A stretch of 61,372 nt of DNA from Anaerolineaceae bacterium (lineage in GTDB: Bacteria > Chloroflexota > Anaerolineae > Anaerolineales > Anaerolineaceae): assembly GCA_016936755.1 (NCBI GenBank), contig JAFGXF010000080.1:1-61372 (forward strand), written 5' to 3'. Within the stretch, counting starts at the first letter, position 1, and the number at the start of each line of letters is the position of its first letter. Below, piece after piece: positions 54,117 through 61,372 of the stretch. Both the position numbers and the translations under genes were made by a program. Under the pieces are notes generated by a model. That model ran no database searches, was not told the origin of the DNA, and saw only the letters and a list, made by a program, of their open reading frames with translations.

Positions 54117-54905
54117 TCAGGTGATCAGTCCTTCAATCAATGGATGAAAACGTGCTCTTCGGAAAGCTTCGCCCATTGCGTATCCTGCTTTGGCTCCCAC
54201 TTCACCCGCTTTCATTTGCATCGCCAGTCGCATGGCTTCTTTGGGATCATTCAATAATTCTCCGGTTGCGGCTTTCAAATCAACCCCTGCAGCTTTTGCT
54301 TGATGTAGAATGTCTTCCACCAGAAAAATGATCTGACTTTTGTGCTCACACAATGCCGCCATTTTTTCTTCAAAGGTATCACTGATATCCACAAAATAAT
54401 TGGCAGCTTCCAGATCTTCTGTATAAAAATATTTCTCAGGTGTGAAATGAGGTGATAGCCCATCTCGAATATGCTCCGGGTGGAGCAAAGGCAGGTTGGC
54501 AAACGTCACCGCCTCGCTGGCCACGCGCGCCACGATACGATGATCTGGATGCGTCTCTTCAGCATACAGATAGTCTTCAGCAATTAATATATCGGGTTTA
54601 TATTCACGGATCGAACGAACATATTTTTCGCGCAGCTCATGTACTGGAACACGATCCAATTCCAGATCGGTATAACCCAAGAACAATACTTTTTCTGCAC
54701 CCAGGCGCATGGCGGCATTGATGGCTTCTGTCTTTCTCAATCTTATTAATTCATCCGCACAAAGTTCGAATGACCCCTTCGCGCCATCCGTGGTGGTTAA
54801 TATGATCACTCGATCACCATCTTTAATAAAACGTGCCAGCGTGCCGCCGGCATAAAACTCAGCATCATCAGGATGAGGGATAATTGCCAGAATTGTCTTT
54901 GCCAT
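54117..54905 (-). CDS. PIG-L (LmbE) family deacetylase, first gene of the carbohydrate operon
   Basis: A 262-residue zinc deacetylase. The metal motif IPHPDDAEFYAGG contains H11, D13 and D14, and the second histidine motif is EETHPDHRIV. It is longer than the PIG-L protein at 38829-39461 and has a helical C-terminal extension. ATG 54905 (MAKTILA) has a ribosome-binding site (aagg). A good promoter lies 28 bases upstream. With the downstream MFS, GH4 and PfkB genes it suggests uptake of an N-acetylated sugar conjugate, its deacetylation, cleavage and phosphorylation (inference). Confidence 0.9.
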   Translation of the reverse strand: MAKTILAIIPHPDDAEFYAGGTLARFIKDGDRVIILTTTDGAKGSFELCADELIRLRKTEAINAAMRLGAEKVLFLGYTDLELDRVPVHELREKYVRSIREYKPDILIAEDYLYAEETHPDHRIVARVASEAVTFANLPLLHPEHIRDGLSPHFTPEKYFYTEDLEAANYFVDISDTFEEKMAALCEHKSQIIFLVEDILHQAKAAGVDLKAATGELLNDPKEAMRLAMQMKAGEVGAKAGYAMGEAFRRARFHPLIEGLIT

Positions 54906-54932
54906 TTCATTTACCTTGCTTAATCGGTTTTG

Positions 54933-54962
54933 AGTATACCTTTTGTATAAAATAATCAACAA
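54933..54962 (-). promoter_or_regulatory. Promoter of the PIG-L/MFS/GH4/PfkB operon
   Basis: On the coding strand TTGTTG (plus 54957-54962), an 18-nt spacer and TATACT (plus 54933-54938), upstream of the PIG-L ATG. Confidence 0.55.
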
Positions 54963-55049
54963 GGTGTCATTTATCCCGGATTTTCATTAAATGTATAATT
55001 TGGGATTTCTGCCGTTATTTAGCAGTACCGTTCATTGAGAACATTCAGG

Positions 55050-55754
55050 TTACTTAAAGACGATGTGATTATTCTTCATGGATAAGTAACGATTACCACC
55101 AATAATGAGATGATCCACGACCTCAACGTTCAGCAACTCGCCGGCTTTCACCATCTCATGGGTCATGGCAATATCCTCCGGGCTGGCAGTCGTATCCCCA
55201 CTTGGGTGGTTATGGACCACGATCACTGCTGCTGCATTCTTGCGAATCGCATTTTTAAATAACTCTCCTATTCGGATTGCGGATGCATTTAAAGAACCTT
55301 TGTATAAAGCAACGATCTCAATCAATCGATAACGAGTGTCCAGCAGCATAACCCGCAACTCCTCCTGCTCCAACAGGCTCATCTCGAATTTTATTAAAGC
55401 AGCAGCATCCTCCGGGCTTAATATAGCCGGTTTCTGCTCCCCATTTTCATTTACTGTACGGCGTGCGATCTCCATGGCGGCCATGATCTGAGCTGCCCTG
55501 GCAGTGCCTATCCCAGGTTCTTCACACAACGCATCCAAGCCAGCGCGATATATACCAGAAAGGCTTTTATGGTTTACCAGAAGCCTTTGGCCGATCTGGA
55601 TCGCATTTTCACCGGGAATGCCAGAACCAATAATTATGGCCAGCAATTCCGGAGTGCTCAATCCAGAAGCACCATGCTTTATTAACCGCTCACGTGGGCG
55701 CTCATCCTGGTTGATGTCAGTAATACGATATCCCGGGGCAATCTCTTTTGGCAT
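55050..55754 (-). CDS. radC: RadC/JAB-domain protein
   Basis: A 234-residue RadC-family protein. The N-terminal part has a helix-hairpin-helix (EEPGIGTARAAQIMAAMEIA). The C-terminal JAB/JAMM metal domain has HNHPSGDTTASPED, giving two histidines and an aspartate. RadC was once linked to DNA repair, but its role is unclear. The sequence is complete and of usual length. TTGCCT, a 16-nt spacer and GATAAT place the -10 box 6 nt before the ATG, so the mRNA is probably leaderless. It diverges from the STAS-domain gene. Confidence 0.92.
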   Translation of the reverse strand: MPKEIAPGYRITDINQDERPRERLIKHGASGLSTPELLAIIIGSGIPGENAIQIGQRLLVNHKSLSGIYRAGLDALCEEPGIGTARAAQIMAAMEIARRTVNENGEQKPAILSPEDAAALIKFEMSLLEQEELRVMLLDTRYRLIEIVALYKGSLNASAIRIGELFKNAIRKNAAAVIVVHNHPSGDTTASPEDIAMTHEMVKAGELLNVEVVDHLIIGGNRYLSMKNNHIVFK

Positions 55755-55760
55755 ACATTA

Positions 55761-55788
55761 ATTATCGCATATTCTTAATATAAGGCAA
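55761..55788 (-). promoter_or_regulatory. radC promoter, leaderless geometry
   Basis: On the coding strand TTGCCT (plus 55783-55788), a 16-nt spacer and GATAAT (plus 55761-55766); the ATG follows 6 nt later. Confidence 0.6.
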
Positions 55789-55798
55789 ACAGGTGGTG

Positions 55799-55804
55799 TA
55801 TAAT
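55799..55804 (+). promoter_or_regulatory. -10 box of the partner-switching operon
   Basis: TATAAT 42 bases before the STAS-gene ATG, which has a ribosome-binding site (ggagaa). The -35 region is weak. Confidence 0.45.
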
Positions 55805-55846
55805 CAGTTGGCCTCTTACTAAATTTCATTTACATGGAGAATTGAA

Positions 55847-56182
55847 ATGGAAGTAACAACAAATCGTTTAAAACACTGCAACTTGATTACAGTGAAAGGT
55901 CGCGTTGACAGCGCAACTGCACCTGACTTGAGTAAAGCGATAGCACAATCCACTGATGCCGGTGATTACCATCTGGTGATCGATCTGGGTGGCGTTGACT
56001 TCCTCTCCAGCGCAGGTCTGCGTGTATTAATGCTGGCCCAGAAAACCTGCAAGCGTTACAACCGGGGTGAGATCAAACTGGCTAAAGTGCCACCAAAAAT
56101 CAAATCCGCGCTTGATCTCGTAGGATTCACCATTTTGTTCAACTTCTATGATGACGTTGTAAGCGCAGTCGGTCAATTCTAG
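55847..56182 (+). CDS. STAS-domain anti-sigma factor antagonist (RsbV/SpoIIAA type)
   Basis: A 111-residue single-domain STAS protein. In partner-switching systems it binds and titrates an anti-sigma kinase when dephosphorylated. The phospho-site region VDFLSSAGLRVLM contains serines S54 and S55, one of which is the expected target. The N-terminal VKGRVDSATAPDLSKAI is typical. It is followed 6 bases later by its likely partner kinase and then by a PP2C phosphatase, giving a complete switching set. The regulated sigma factor, or a non-sigma target, is not encoded nearby. Confidence 0.93.
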   Translation: MEVTTNRLKHCNLITVKGRVDSATAPDLSKAIAQSTDAGDYHLVIDLGGVDFLSSAGLRVLMLAQKTCKRYNRGEIKLAKVPPKIKSALDLVGFTILFNFYDDVVSAVGQF

Positions 56183-56188
56183 TAAATC

Positions 56189-56617
56189 ATGCATTTAATG
56201 GAACATGCTGTTTTTCCAGGCCGCTATGACAGCCTGGAAATTATTTGTGACCTGGTAACAGACCAGGCAACCAAGGCTGGTTTCGATGAAACAGCGATAT
56301 ATGCGATCCAAACGGCTGTGGACGAGGCCTGCTCGAATATCATTGAACACGCATATCAAGGTGAAGACAAGGGATCGATTGAAGTGACGGTCACTTCAAC
56401 CGATGACTGTATCACAATCAATCTGGCCGACCGCGGGATCCCTTTTAACCCAGCCAACATACCTGAGCCCAATATTAACGGCAGCTTGGATGAACGAGAC
56501 AACCATGGTCTGGGTTTATATTTTATGAACAAATTAATGGACAAAGTCTATTTCGAATTCTCTGAACAAGCTGGCAATACTGTCACCATGGTCAAATGCC
56601 TGCATCATCCTCATTAA
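56189..56617 (+). CDS. Anti-sigma regulatory kinase (RsbW/SpoIIAB type HATPase)
   Basis: A 142-residue GHKL ATPase of the RsbW type. The N-box is DEACSNIIEHAYQ, the G1 box is LADRGIPFNP and the G2 box is NHGLGLYFMNKL. It should phosphorylate the STAS protein encoded just upstream and sequester a target when that protein is phosphorylated. It overlaps the GAF/SpoIIE gene start by 22 bases, so expression of antagonist, kinase and phosphatase is tightly coupled. Confidence 0.92.
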   Translation: MHLMEHAVFPGRYDSLEIICDLVTDQATKAGFDETAIYAIQTAVDEACSNIIEHAYQGEDKGSIEVTVTSTDDCITINLADRGIPFNPANIPEPNINGSLDERDNHGLGLYFMNKLMDKVYFEFSEQAGNTVTMVKCLHHPH

Positions 56618-59600
56618 AACTGTTAGCCCATGCCAGCGCATCACTACAGTGGCGTCTTTTCTTCAGCGCTGGTGAGAGGCTGCTGGCGGCTTCTGACACA
56701 CTCGAACAACACACGATCCTGGTCGAATCCTACTCTGAGATCACCAATGCCAATACCACACTCTGGCTGGTGAAACCCGCCTACCCATTACCAGGAGATA
56801 CTTCCCTGGTTATTAAACACCCCGATAAGGACAGCCTGGCCGATAAAGCACTTCAAAGCGGACAAACCGCGGTCTGGTCAAAGAGTAGAAAAACCATCGT
56901 CACAGTTCATGACAAGCTGGCTATACCACTTATTGCCCAGGATACGATATTGGGGGTCGTTCAACTTGCGAGGGATGGTGACCGGGGCTTTGATGATGCT
57001 GAGAAGGAATTCCTTCAAAACCTGTCTTCGTACTTTGCATTGGCGCTGCAGGCCAATCGTCAGGTGGCGCTTAAGAATTGGCGTTATGAACAGATCAACC
57101 TTGTGCGGATGGTCAGCAACCAGATGGCGAATGTTTTCGACATTGATGAACTGGCCAAACGCGTTACCAGTCTGATCCGTGAGACCTTCCAATATTACTA
57201 TGTGGGTATTTTCACACTGGAACCGGATCGCATCCACCTGCGCCTGAAAGCCAGCGCGGCATCTCCGCGAGTAAAGAAATCTCAGATTTCCAGGTTATTT
57301 TCTGTTGAATTCAAGGTAGGCATCGGTCTCATCGGACAAGCGGTATTTCGCAGGAAAGCGGTATATTCTCCGGATGTAACCAGGGATGGCAATTTCCGCT
57401 ATAACGATATCATCCCTGAAACTCGATCTGAATTGGCGATCCCGATCAAAGTCGAGGATCAGGTGATCGGTGTTTTGGATGTGCAAAGCAAACAAGTCGA
57501 TGCATTTCACAATCTGGATCAAATGCTGCTGGGTGCACTGGCTGATAATATCGCTATCGCAATTGAGAACGGAAAGCTTTATAACCAGCTTGAAAAAAGA
57601 GCGGATCAGATCAACACCGTATCTCTGGTAAGCAAGAAGATTGCATCCATACTCGATCAGGAAATCCTATTAAACGACCTTGTAAAGATCATCCATGAAC
57701 AACTGGATATTCCCTATGTGCATTTATGGATGATCCATCGTGGCAGAAAACAGATCTTGTTCCAGGCTGGAAGCGGCTCACGCAGCCAGGCGATACTCGA
57801 TTCCGGGTTGTCTTACGATTTGGAATCCCCGCGTGGTCTGATTCCCTGGGTAGCTCAAAATGGGAAACCGGCATTGTCTGCGGATGTTGATCAGGATCAT
57901 CGCTATGAACCATTTACACTTGGTCCCTCGGATACCAAATCCGAACTGGCATTGCCTTTGATCTTTGCAGGTGGTGTTACAGGTATTTTGGACCTGCAGA
58001 GTGATCAGGTCAATGCATTCAAGGAAGAGGATCTGGATATCTATACAACGTTGGCTGATAATGTCGCCACTGCTTTGCGGAACGCAGCCCTGTATCGTAC
58101 ACAAAAATGGCGCACAGAGATCGCTGAAAGCCTGCGCGATGTGGCCGGCATGTTAAACAAAAACCAGGTTCTAAATGATCTTTTGTTGGCCATCCTTGAA
58201 GAATTGATGCGCTTGCTGCCATGTGAGGTGTCGGCGATCTGGTTACTCAATGAAACCTATGATCCGGAAACGGCATCCTTATCCAGCCAACTTGAAGTGG
58301 CTGCTGTAATTGGTTGTTGCGACAACACGGTTAACAAGCTGAGAACTCTTAACCCGCAAAAAGAATATTGGTTCCAGGCTGCCATTCATGCCAGCCACCC
58401 GATCATACGTCAATCAGGTGAAGATGTCGGACCATTAGGTGAAGCCATGGGTTATCAGGGAGATTATTCATCGGTCGCCACTGGCTTGATGGTGGATGGC
58501 AAACCGTTGGGTGTCATTGCCCTGGCCCACCCCACTGCCAACCGTTATGGCGAAGAGGCGCGCAGCATGGTTGAGGCTTTCGCCAGTTATGCTTCTGTGG
58601 CAATTGGCAACGCACGCTTGTATGCATCCACCCAGGAGCAAGCTTGGGTATCCACAGTCCTTTTACAGGTTGCATCTGCAGTTCAATCGGTTGCTTCACT
58701 GGAAGAGATGTCTGCCACCATTGTCAGACTCACACCACTTTTGGTCGGTGTTAAATCCTGTGCCATTCTTTTATGGGATCCCATACAGGAAGTCTATCTT
58801 TTACAAGCAGTGCATGGTTTCAACCATATCCCATTTAATGAATTCTCCCAACATCCCGTCAGTTTTCAGGATCATCCCATCTATCATGAATTGATCACCA
58901 GCAACCAACCGGTCACAAGCTTGAAACCAGCAACCGAGTTGGCGTTTCTCTCTGAATTGATCAATTGGGGTGAAGAAAAATATGCCTCGCTGTACCCCCT
59001 TATTTCACATTCAGAATTATTGGGGCTGCTGGTTGTTGCCTTCGATGATCCTGTTGCCGGGGTTCAGATGACTCAATTCACAGAAGAATATCGTTCAGCA
59101 ATCATCACCGGTATCAGCCAGCAGGTAGCTGTAACAATCGAAAACATCCACCTTCTTGAAACACGCCAGGCTGAAGCGTATGTGACTGCAGCCTTGTTGC
59201 AAATTGCCCAGGCGGTGGTTACCATGAATGATCTGGATGAGATACTGGAATCGATCATCTATTCCCTCCCGATCCTGGTGGGTATTGAAAATGCATGTGT
59301 TTTATTAACCGATCCGGTTGAAAACAACCTGGTTATGCACCAGGTTTTGCTCGGGGGTGAGCTGGTAACAGCACGATATGCCAATCAACGCCTGGAGCCT
59401 GGGGAAACCCCCCTTTTATCAGCTGTCCTGAATACCAACAAACCGGTTGTTGTTCCCTTTAATGTCAACCAAGATGCACCTCTGGATTGGCGCCATTTGG
59501 AAATCAATGATGGCGCATTCAACGTAATGGATAACCTTGGTCAAAAGGAGGAACTGCTGATCGCCCTACCGCTTGCAGTAAAAGGCGATCGTTATGGTGT

Positions 59601-60465
59601 GCTGGTGGTCATGGATGAAAACACTGCCCTGACCGCTCGCGAGAAACGTTTTGAGATCATCACCGGTATCACCCAGCAAGCATCACTGGCAATCCAAAAT
59701 GAACGCCTTAATCTGGAGATAATCGACCGCGAACGGCTGGAGCGCGAGTTCCAACTGGCACGCCAGATCCAGGAAACCTTCCTTCCCAGTCATTTACCAA
59801 CAATTCAAGGTTGGGATCTGAGTATCCGCTGGATACCAGCGCGCCAGGTTGGAGGCGATTTCTATGATATCTTCACCCTGCCAGATGAACGCATCGGCAT
59901 CGTAATTGCAGATGTATCGGATAAAGGCATGCCAGCTGCGCTCTATATGACCGTTACACGCACATTAATCCGTGCAACAGTGCGTGAGATCGAAAAACCA
60001 TCCGAGGTATTGGAAAAGGTCAATTCCCTGATGTTGCTGGACAGTGAGGTCGGTTTGTTCGTGACTGCAGTTTATGCCATTTTGGATACACGCAGCGGGG
60101 AACTGGTGTATGCAAACGCCGGGCATAACCTGCCATTTATCATCCGGGAAGGCGGAAACAGTGTCCTTCCCCTTGAGGGTGGAGGTATATCGCTGGGAGC
60201 ATTGCCTGACATCCAATTACCTGAACATCACCTCACCCTTGAGAAAAACGACTGCTTGTTGCTGTACACCGATGGCGTACCAGACACCCTTTCAGAAAGT
60301 GGCGAGGCCTTCGGTGATGCCCGCCTGGTGGACACACTGGGTCAGATAGGAGAATGCACCTCTCAATCAGTGATCGAGAAGGTCCAGGAACAACTGCATT
60401 CCTTCCGTGGCAGTGCTCCGCCCAGTGACGATATCACGTTGGTATCTATTCGTAGGATAGTCTGA
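56596..60465 (+). CDS. Multi-GAF sensor phosphatase (RsbU/SpoIIE type)
   Basis: A 1289-residue cytoplasmic protein made of about six GAF-type modules (roughly 20-150, 175-325, 340-490, 500-680, 690-850 and 860-1035) and a C-terminal PP2C/SpoIIE phosphatase. Module ends recur as AIAIENGKLYN, VATALRNAALYR, ASVAIGNARLY, VAVTIENIHL and ASLAIQNERL. A coiled linker with REFQLARQIQETFLP joins the phosphatase. Catalytic metal motifs are DVSDKG (D1106), YANAGHNLPF, LLYTDGVPD (D1226) and SDDITLVSI (D1278). It should dephosphorylate the upstream STAS protein in response to ligands of the GAF modules. There is no membrane helix. Six tandem GAFs is a high number. The ligands are unknown. Confidence 0.93.
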   Translation: MPASSSLKLLAHASASLQWRLFFSAGERLLAASDTLEQHTILVESYSEITNANTTLWLVKPAYPLPGDTSLVIKHPDKDSLADKALQSGQTAVWSKSRKTIVTVHDKLAIPLIAQDTILGVVQLARDGDRGFDDAEKEFLQNLSSYFALALQANRQVALKNWRYEQINLVRMVSNQMANVFDIDELAKRVTSLIRETFQYYYVGIFTLEPDRIHLRLKASAASPRVKKSQISRLFSVEFKVGIGLIGQAVFRRKAVYSPDVTRDGNFRYNDIIPETRSELAIPIKVEDQVIGVLDVQSKQVDAFHNLDQMLLGALADNIAIAIENGKLYNQLEKRADQINTVSLVSKKIASILDQEILLNDLVKIIHEQLDIPYVHLWMIHRGRKQILFQAGSGSRSQAILDSGLSYDLESPRGLIPWVAQNGKPALSADVDQDHRYEPFTLGPSDTKSELALPLIFAGGVTGILDLQSDQVNAFKEEDLDIYTTLADNVATALRNAALYRTQKWRTEIAESLRDVAGMLNKNQVLNDLLLAILEELMRLLPCEVSAIWLLNETYDPETASLSSQLEVAAVIGCCDNTVNKLRTLNPQKEYWFQAAIHASHPIIRQSGEDVGPLGEAMGYQGDYSSVATGLMVDGKPLGVIALAHPTANRYGEEARSMVEAFASYASVAIGNARLYASTQEQAWVSTVLLQVASAVQSVASLEEMSATIVRLTPLLVGVKSCAILLWDPIQEVYLLQAVHGFNHIPFNEFSQHPVSFQDHPIYHELITSNQPVTSLKPATELAFLSELINWGEEKYASLYPLISHSELLGLLVVAFDDPVAGVQMTQFTEEYRSAIITGISQQVAVTIENIHLLETRQAEAYVTAALLQIAQAVVTMNDLDEILESIIYSLPILVGIENACVLLTDPVENNLVMHQVLLGGELVTARYANQRLEPGETPLLSAVLNTNKPVVVPFNVNQDAPLDWRHLEINDGAFNVMDNLGQKEELLIALPLAVKGDRYGVLVVMDENTALTAREKRFEIITGITQQASLAIQNERLNLEIIDRERLEREFQLARQIQETFLPSHLPTIQGWDLSIRWIPARQVGGDFYDIFTLPDERIGIVIADVSDKGMPAALYMTVTRTLIRATVREIEKPSEVLEKVNSLMLLDSEVGLFVTAVYAILDTRSGELVYANAGHNLPFIIREGGNSVLPLEGGGISLGALPDIQLPEHHLTLEKNDCLLLYTDGVPDTLSESGEAFGDARLVDTLGQIGECTSQSVIEKVQEQLHSFRGSAPPSDDITLVSIRRIV

Positions 60466-60484
60466 TCCATATGGGAAAGTTGCT

Positions 60485-60802
60485 ATGAAAAGATTATGGT
60501 CATTAATAAAGCCTGATCCAGAGAGAATAATACTCTTCGTGTTTATGACATTCCTATTCACGATCAATACGGTTGAGACAATTCCCTCATCAAATGTTAT
60601 CTGGATTTCATCGTTCGGTTTTCCATTCAGGTTCTTAATCTTGACACTCTCGTTTGCCAGCAATCATATTAAAGTGTTGCATTTTTATGTTGGGTTATTG
60701 ATGGCAGATTTCATTTTTTGGTATCTCATCACCTGTGTGACTTTGAAGGTTATTACAGAAATCATTAAAGCGTACCGTGGCTATCGAATCATTGATTTTT
60801 AG
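60485..60802 (+). CDS. Small membrane protein of unknown function
   Basis: A 105-residue protein with probably three membrane helices (about 17-32, 43-60 and 67-90), a basic N-terminus (MKRLWSLIK) and a C-terminal amphipathic stretch (IIKAYRGYRIIDF). I do not recognise a family. It follows the GAF/SpoIIE gene by 19 bases, with a weak ribosome-binding site (gggaaag) at its start, so it may be read from the partner-switching transcript. A role as its membrane tether is only a guess. Confidence 0.55.
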   Translation: MKRLWSLIKPDPERIILFVFMTFLFTINTVETIPSSNVIWISSFGFPFRFLILTLSFASNHIKVLHFYVGLLMADFIFWYLITCVTLKVITEIIKAYRGYRIIDF

Positions 60803-60888
60803 AACATGTTTTTCGTGAAATAAAATCACCAGGTTTGTTTGAAAAATGCCAGGATTCACAACAACAATTAACACGCATGGATGTTGTC

Positions 60889-60917
60889 TTGACTTGAAAT
60901 CTGGTGTATGATATATT
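60889..60917 (+). promoter_or_regulatory. tRNA-Asp promoter
   Basis: TTGACT (60889-60894), a 17-nt spacer and TATATT (60912-60917); the tRNA begins 12 nt after the -10 box. Confidence 0.75.
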
Positions 60918-60928
60918 ATGTCCTCGCT

Positions 60929-61005
60929 GGGGGCGTGGTGTAGTGGCTTAACATGCGGCCCTGTCAAGGCCGAGACCGCGGGTTCAAATCCCGTCGCTCC
61001 CGCCA
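60929..61005 (+). tRNA. tRNA-Asp (anticodon GTC)
   Basis: The acceptor GGGGGCG (60929-60935) pairs with CGCTCCC (60995-61001, one G-U), with G discriminator and encoded CCA (61003-61005). The anticodon stem CGGCC/GGCCG closes loop CTGTCAA, giving anticodon GTC. The T-arm has GGGTTCAAATCCCG. It differs from the tRNA-Gly in having CCA encoded. Its 3' end (from 60995) is repeated 113 bases downstream. Confidence 0.96.
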
Positions 61006-61080
61006 GAAGAAGATCCTCGTTTACCGGGGATCTTTCGCTATCAGTCTTCGGTTCAAATCCTCCCCACACGGGACACAATG
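60995..61080 (+). repeat. tRNA-end repeat, copy 1
   Basis: This copy starts with the 3' acceptor strand of tRNA-Asp (CGCTCCCGCCA) and continues with a 10-bp hairpin (AAGATCCTCG at 61010-61019 with CGGGGATCTT at 61025-61034, a likely terminator). It ends with a tRNA T-arm-like GGTTCAAATCC followed by TCCCCACA. The first 74 bases match copy 2 with two differences; the last part is more diverged. Confidence 0.9.
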
Positions 61081-61107
61081 TGCTGCACCTGAAGGGGTCC
61101 TTTGGAG

Positions 61108-61193
61108 CGCTCCCGCTAGAAGAAGATCCTCGTTTACCGGGGATCTTTCGTTATCAGTCTTCGGTTCAAATCCTCCCCACAGGAAACATTATG
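61108..61193 (+). repeat. tRNA-end repeat, copy 2
   Basis: Direct repeat of 60995-61080 at an offset of exactly 113 bases. It again holds CGCTCCCGC (with TA instead of CA after it), the same hairpin (61123-61147) and the GGTTCAAATCC motif, but no tRNA body precedes it. Confidence 0.9.
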
Positions 61194-61372
61194 TGATGTG
61201 TCTTAAAGTGCCCTTGAGGATTCCCAAATGGATGCACGGCGCGTCTCCCGACTCAGTAAAAGATCCACAACGTTCGAAGATGTTTCGTTTTCTTGGATCG
61301 ATAAAACTTCGGTGTAAATTGCTCAATACATTGATTCTTTCTAATCTATTAATTGATTCATATCTCATCAGT
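61194..61372. other. Window end without a supported gene
   Basis: No known gene or RNA is visible here. One short leftward reading frame (61189-61368, 59 codons) exists, but it lacks a recognisable domain and partly overlaps the repeat. Confidence 0.5.

Noticed and set aside
60695-61078. Leftward 127-codon frame across tRNA-Asp
   Set aside because: It reads through the tRNA antisense and gives the GATGFEPAVSALTGPHV peptide commonly produced by spurious translation of tRNA genes.
60995-61193. The two repeats as a CRISPR array
   Set aside because: There are only two units, they are 86 bases long, they include tRNA sequence and hairpins, and no cas gene is near.
60918-61196. Rightward 92-codon frame starting beside tRNA-Asp
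   Set aside because: It is a translation of the tRNA and the two repeats, with no independent coding signal.
61189-61368. Leftward 59-codon frame at the window end
   Set aside because: It has an ATG and plausible codons but no recognisable domain, partly overlaps repeat copy 2 and could be cut by the window edge; not enough to call a gene.

Overview
The window looks like chromosome of an anaerobic Chloroflexota bacterium, probably class Anaerolineae. This rests on gene content: two bacterial Lon proteases, a SufBCDSU system with a SufR-type regulator, a Firmicutes-like rpe/rpmB/asp23/fakA/recG/coaD order, Ser/Thr kinases with FHA and PP2C partners, WD40 lipoproteins and an orphan HypE. The taxon is an inference; no rRNA is present. 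I see no transposase, integrase, phage gene or CRISPR array. Genes are tightly packed on both strands, and many start and stop codons overlap.

Layout. 31-3366: small heat-shock protein, Lon and a cold-shock protein. 3416-8031: small membrane protein and mnmA leftward, then phosphohexomutase, TatD nuclease and a long-chain prenyl diphosphate synthase rightward. 8028-14446 (leftward): a signalling operon encoding a Ser/Thr kinase with a beta-propeller, a PP2C phosphatase, a J-domain/VWA fusion, a zinc-ribbon/FHA protein, a small unknown protein and two response regulators. 14590-24295: glnA, an SH3-type membrane protein, a tail-anchored Ser/Thr kinase, rpe, rpmB (59 aa), asp23-like, fakA, recG, coaD and a coiled-coil protein. 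24312-28194 (leftward): a second lon and folC. 28313-30616: DUF503, larA and an esterase. 30658-36596: three leftward WD40 lipoproteins, the first broken by a one-base frameshift. 36737-39461: tRNA-Gly(CCC), hypE, a methyltransferase and a PIG-L deacetylase. 39550-48000: the suf locus (sufC-B-D-unknown-S-U leftward), a GH3-family protein, a charged membrane protein, sufR and a DUF59 gene. 48096-50399: efp, an eight-cysteine protein, a membrane protein and an FmdB-type zinc ribbon. 50396-54905 (leftward): a carbohydrate operon (PIG-L deacetylase, MFS, GH4 glycosidase, PfkB kinase). 55050-60802: radC, a STAS/HATPase/GAF-SpoIIE partner-switching module and a small membrane protein. 60929-61372: tRNA-Asp(GTC), then two copies of a repeat that includes the tRNA 3' end.

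How it fits together. Three regulatory modules stand out. The 8-14 kb operon combines reversible Ser/Thr phosphorylation with a phosphothreonine reader and a chaperone-linked VWA protein. The suf locus sits with its likely Fe-S-sensing repressor, and sufC and sufR share an 11-bp element near their promoters. The partner-switching module has six GAF sensors feeding a phosphatase, but no sigma factor lies beside it. Several promoters have a -10 box only 6-10 nt from the start codon, which suggests leaderless mRNAs.
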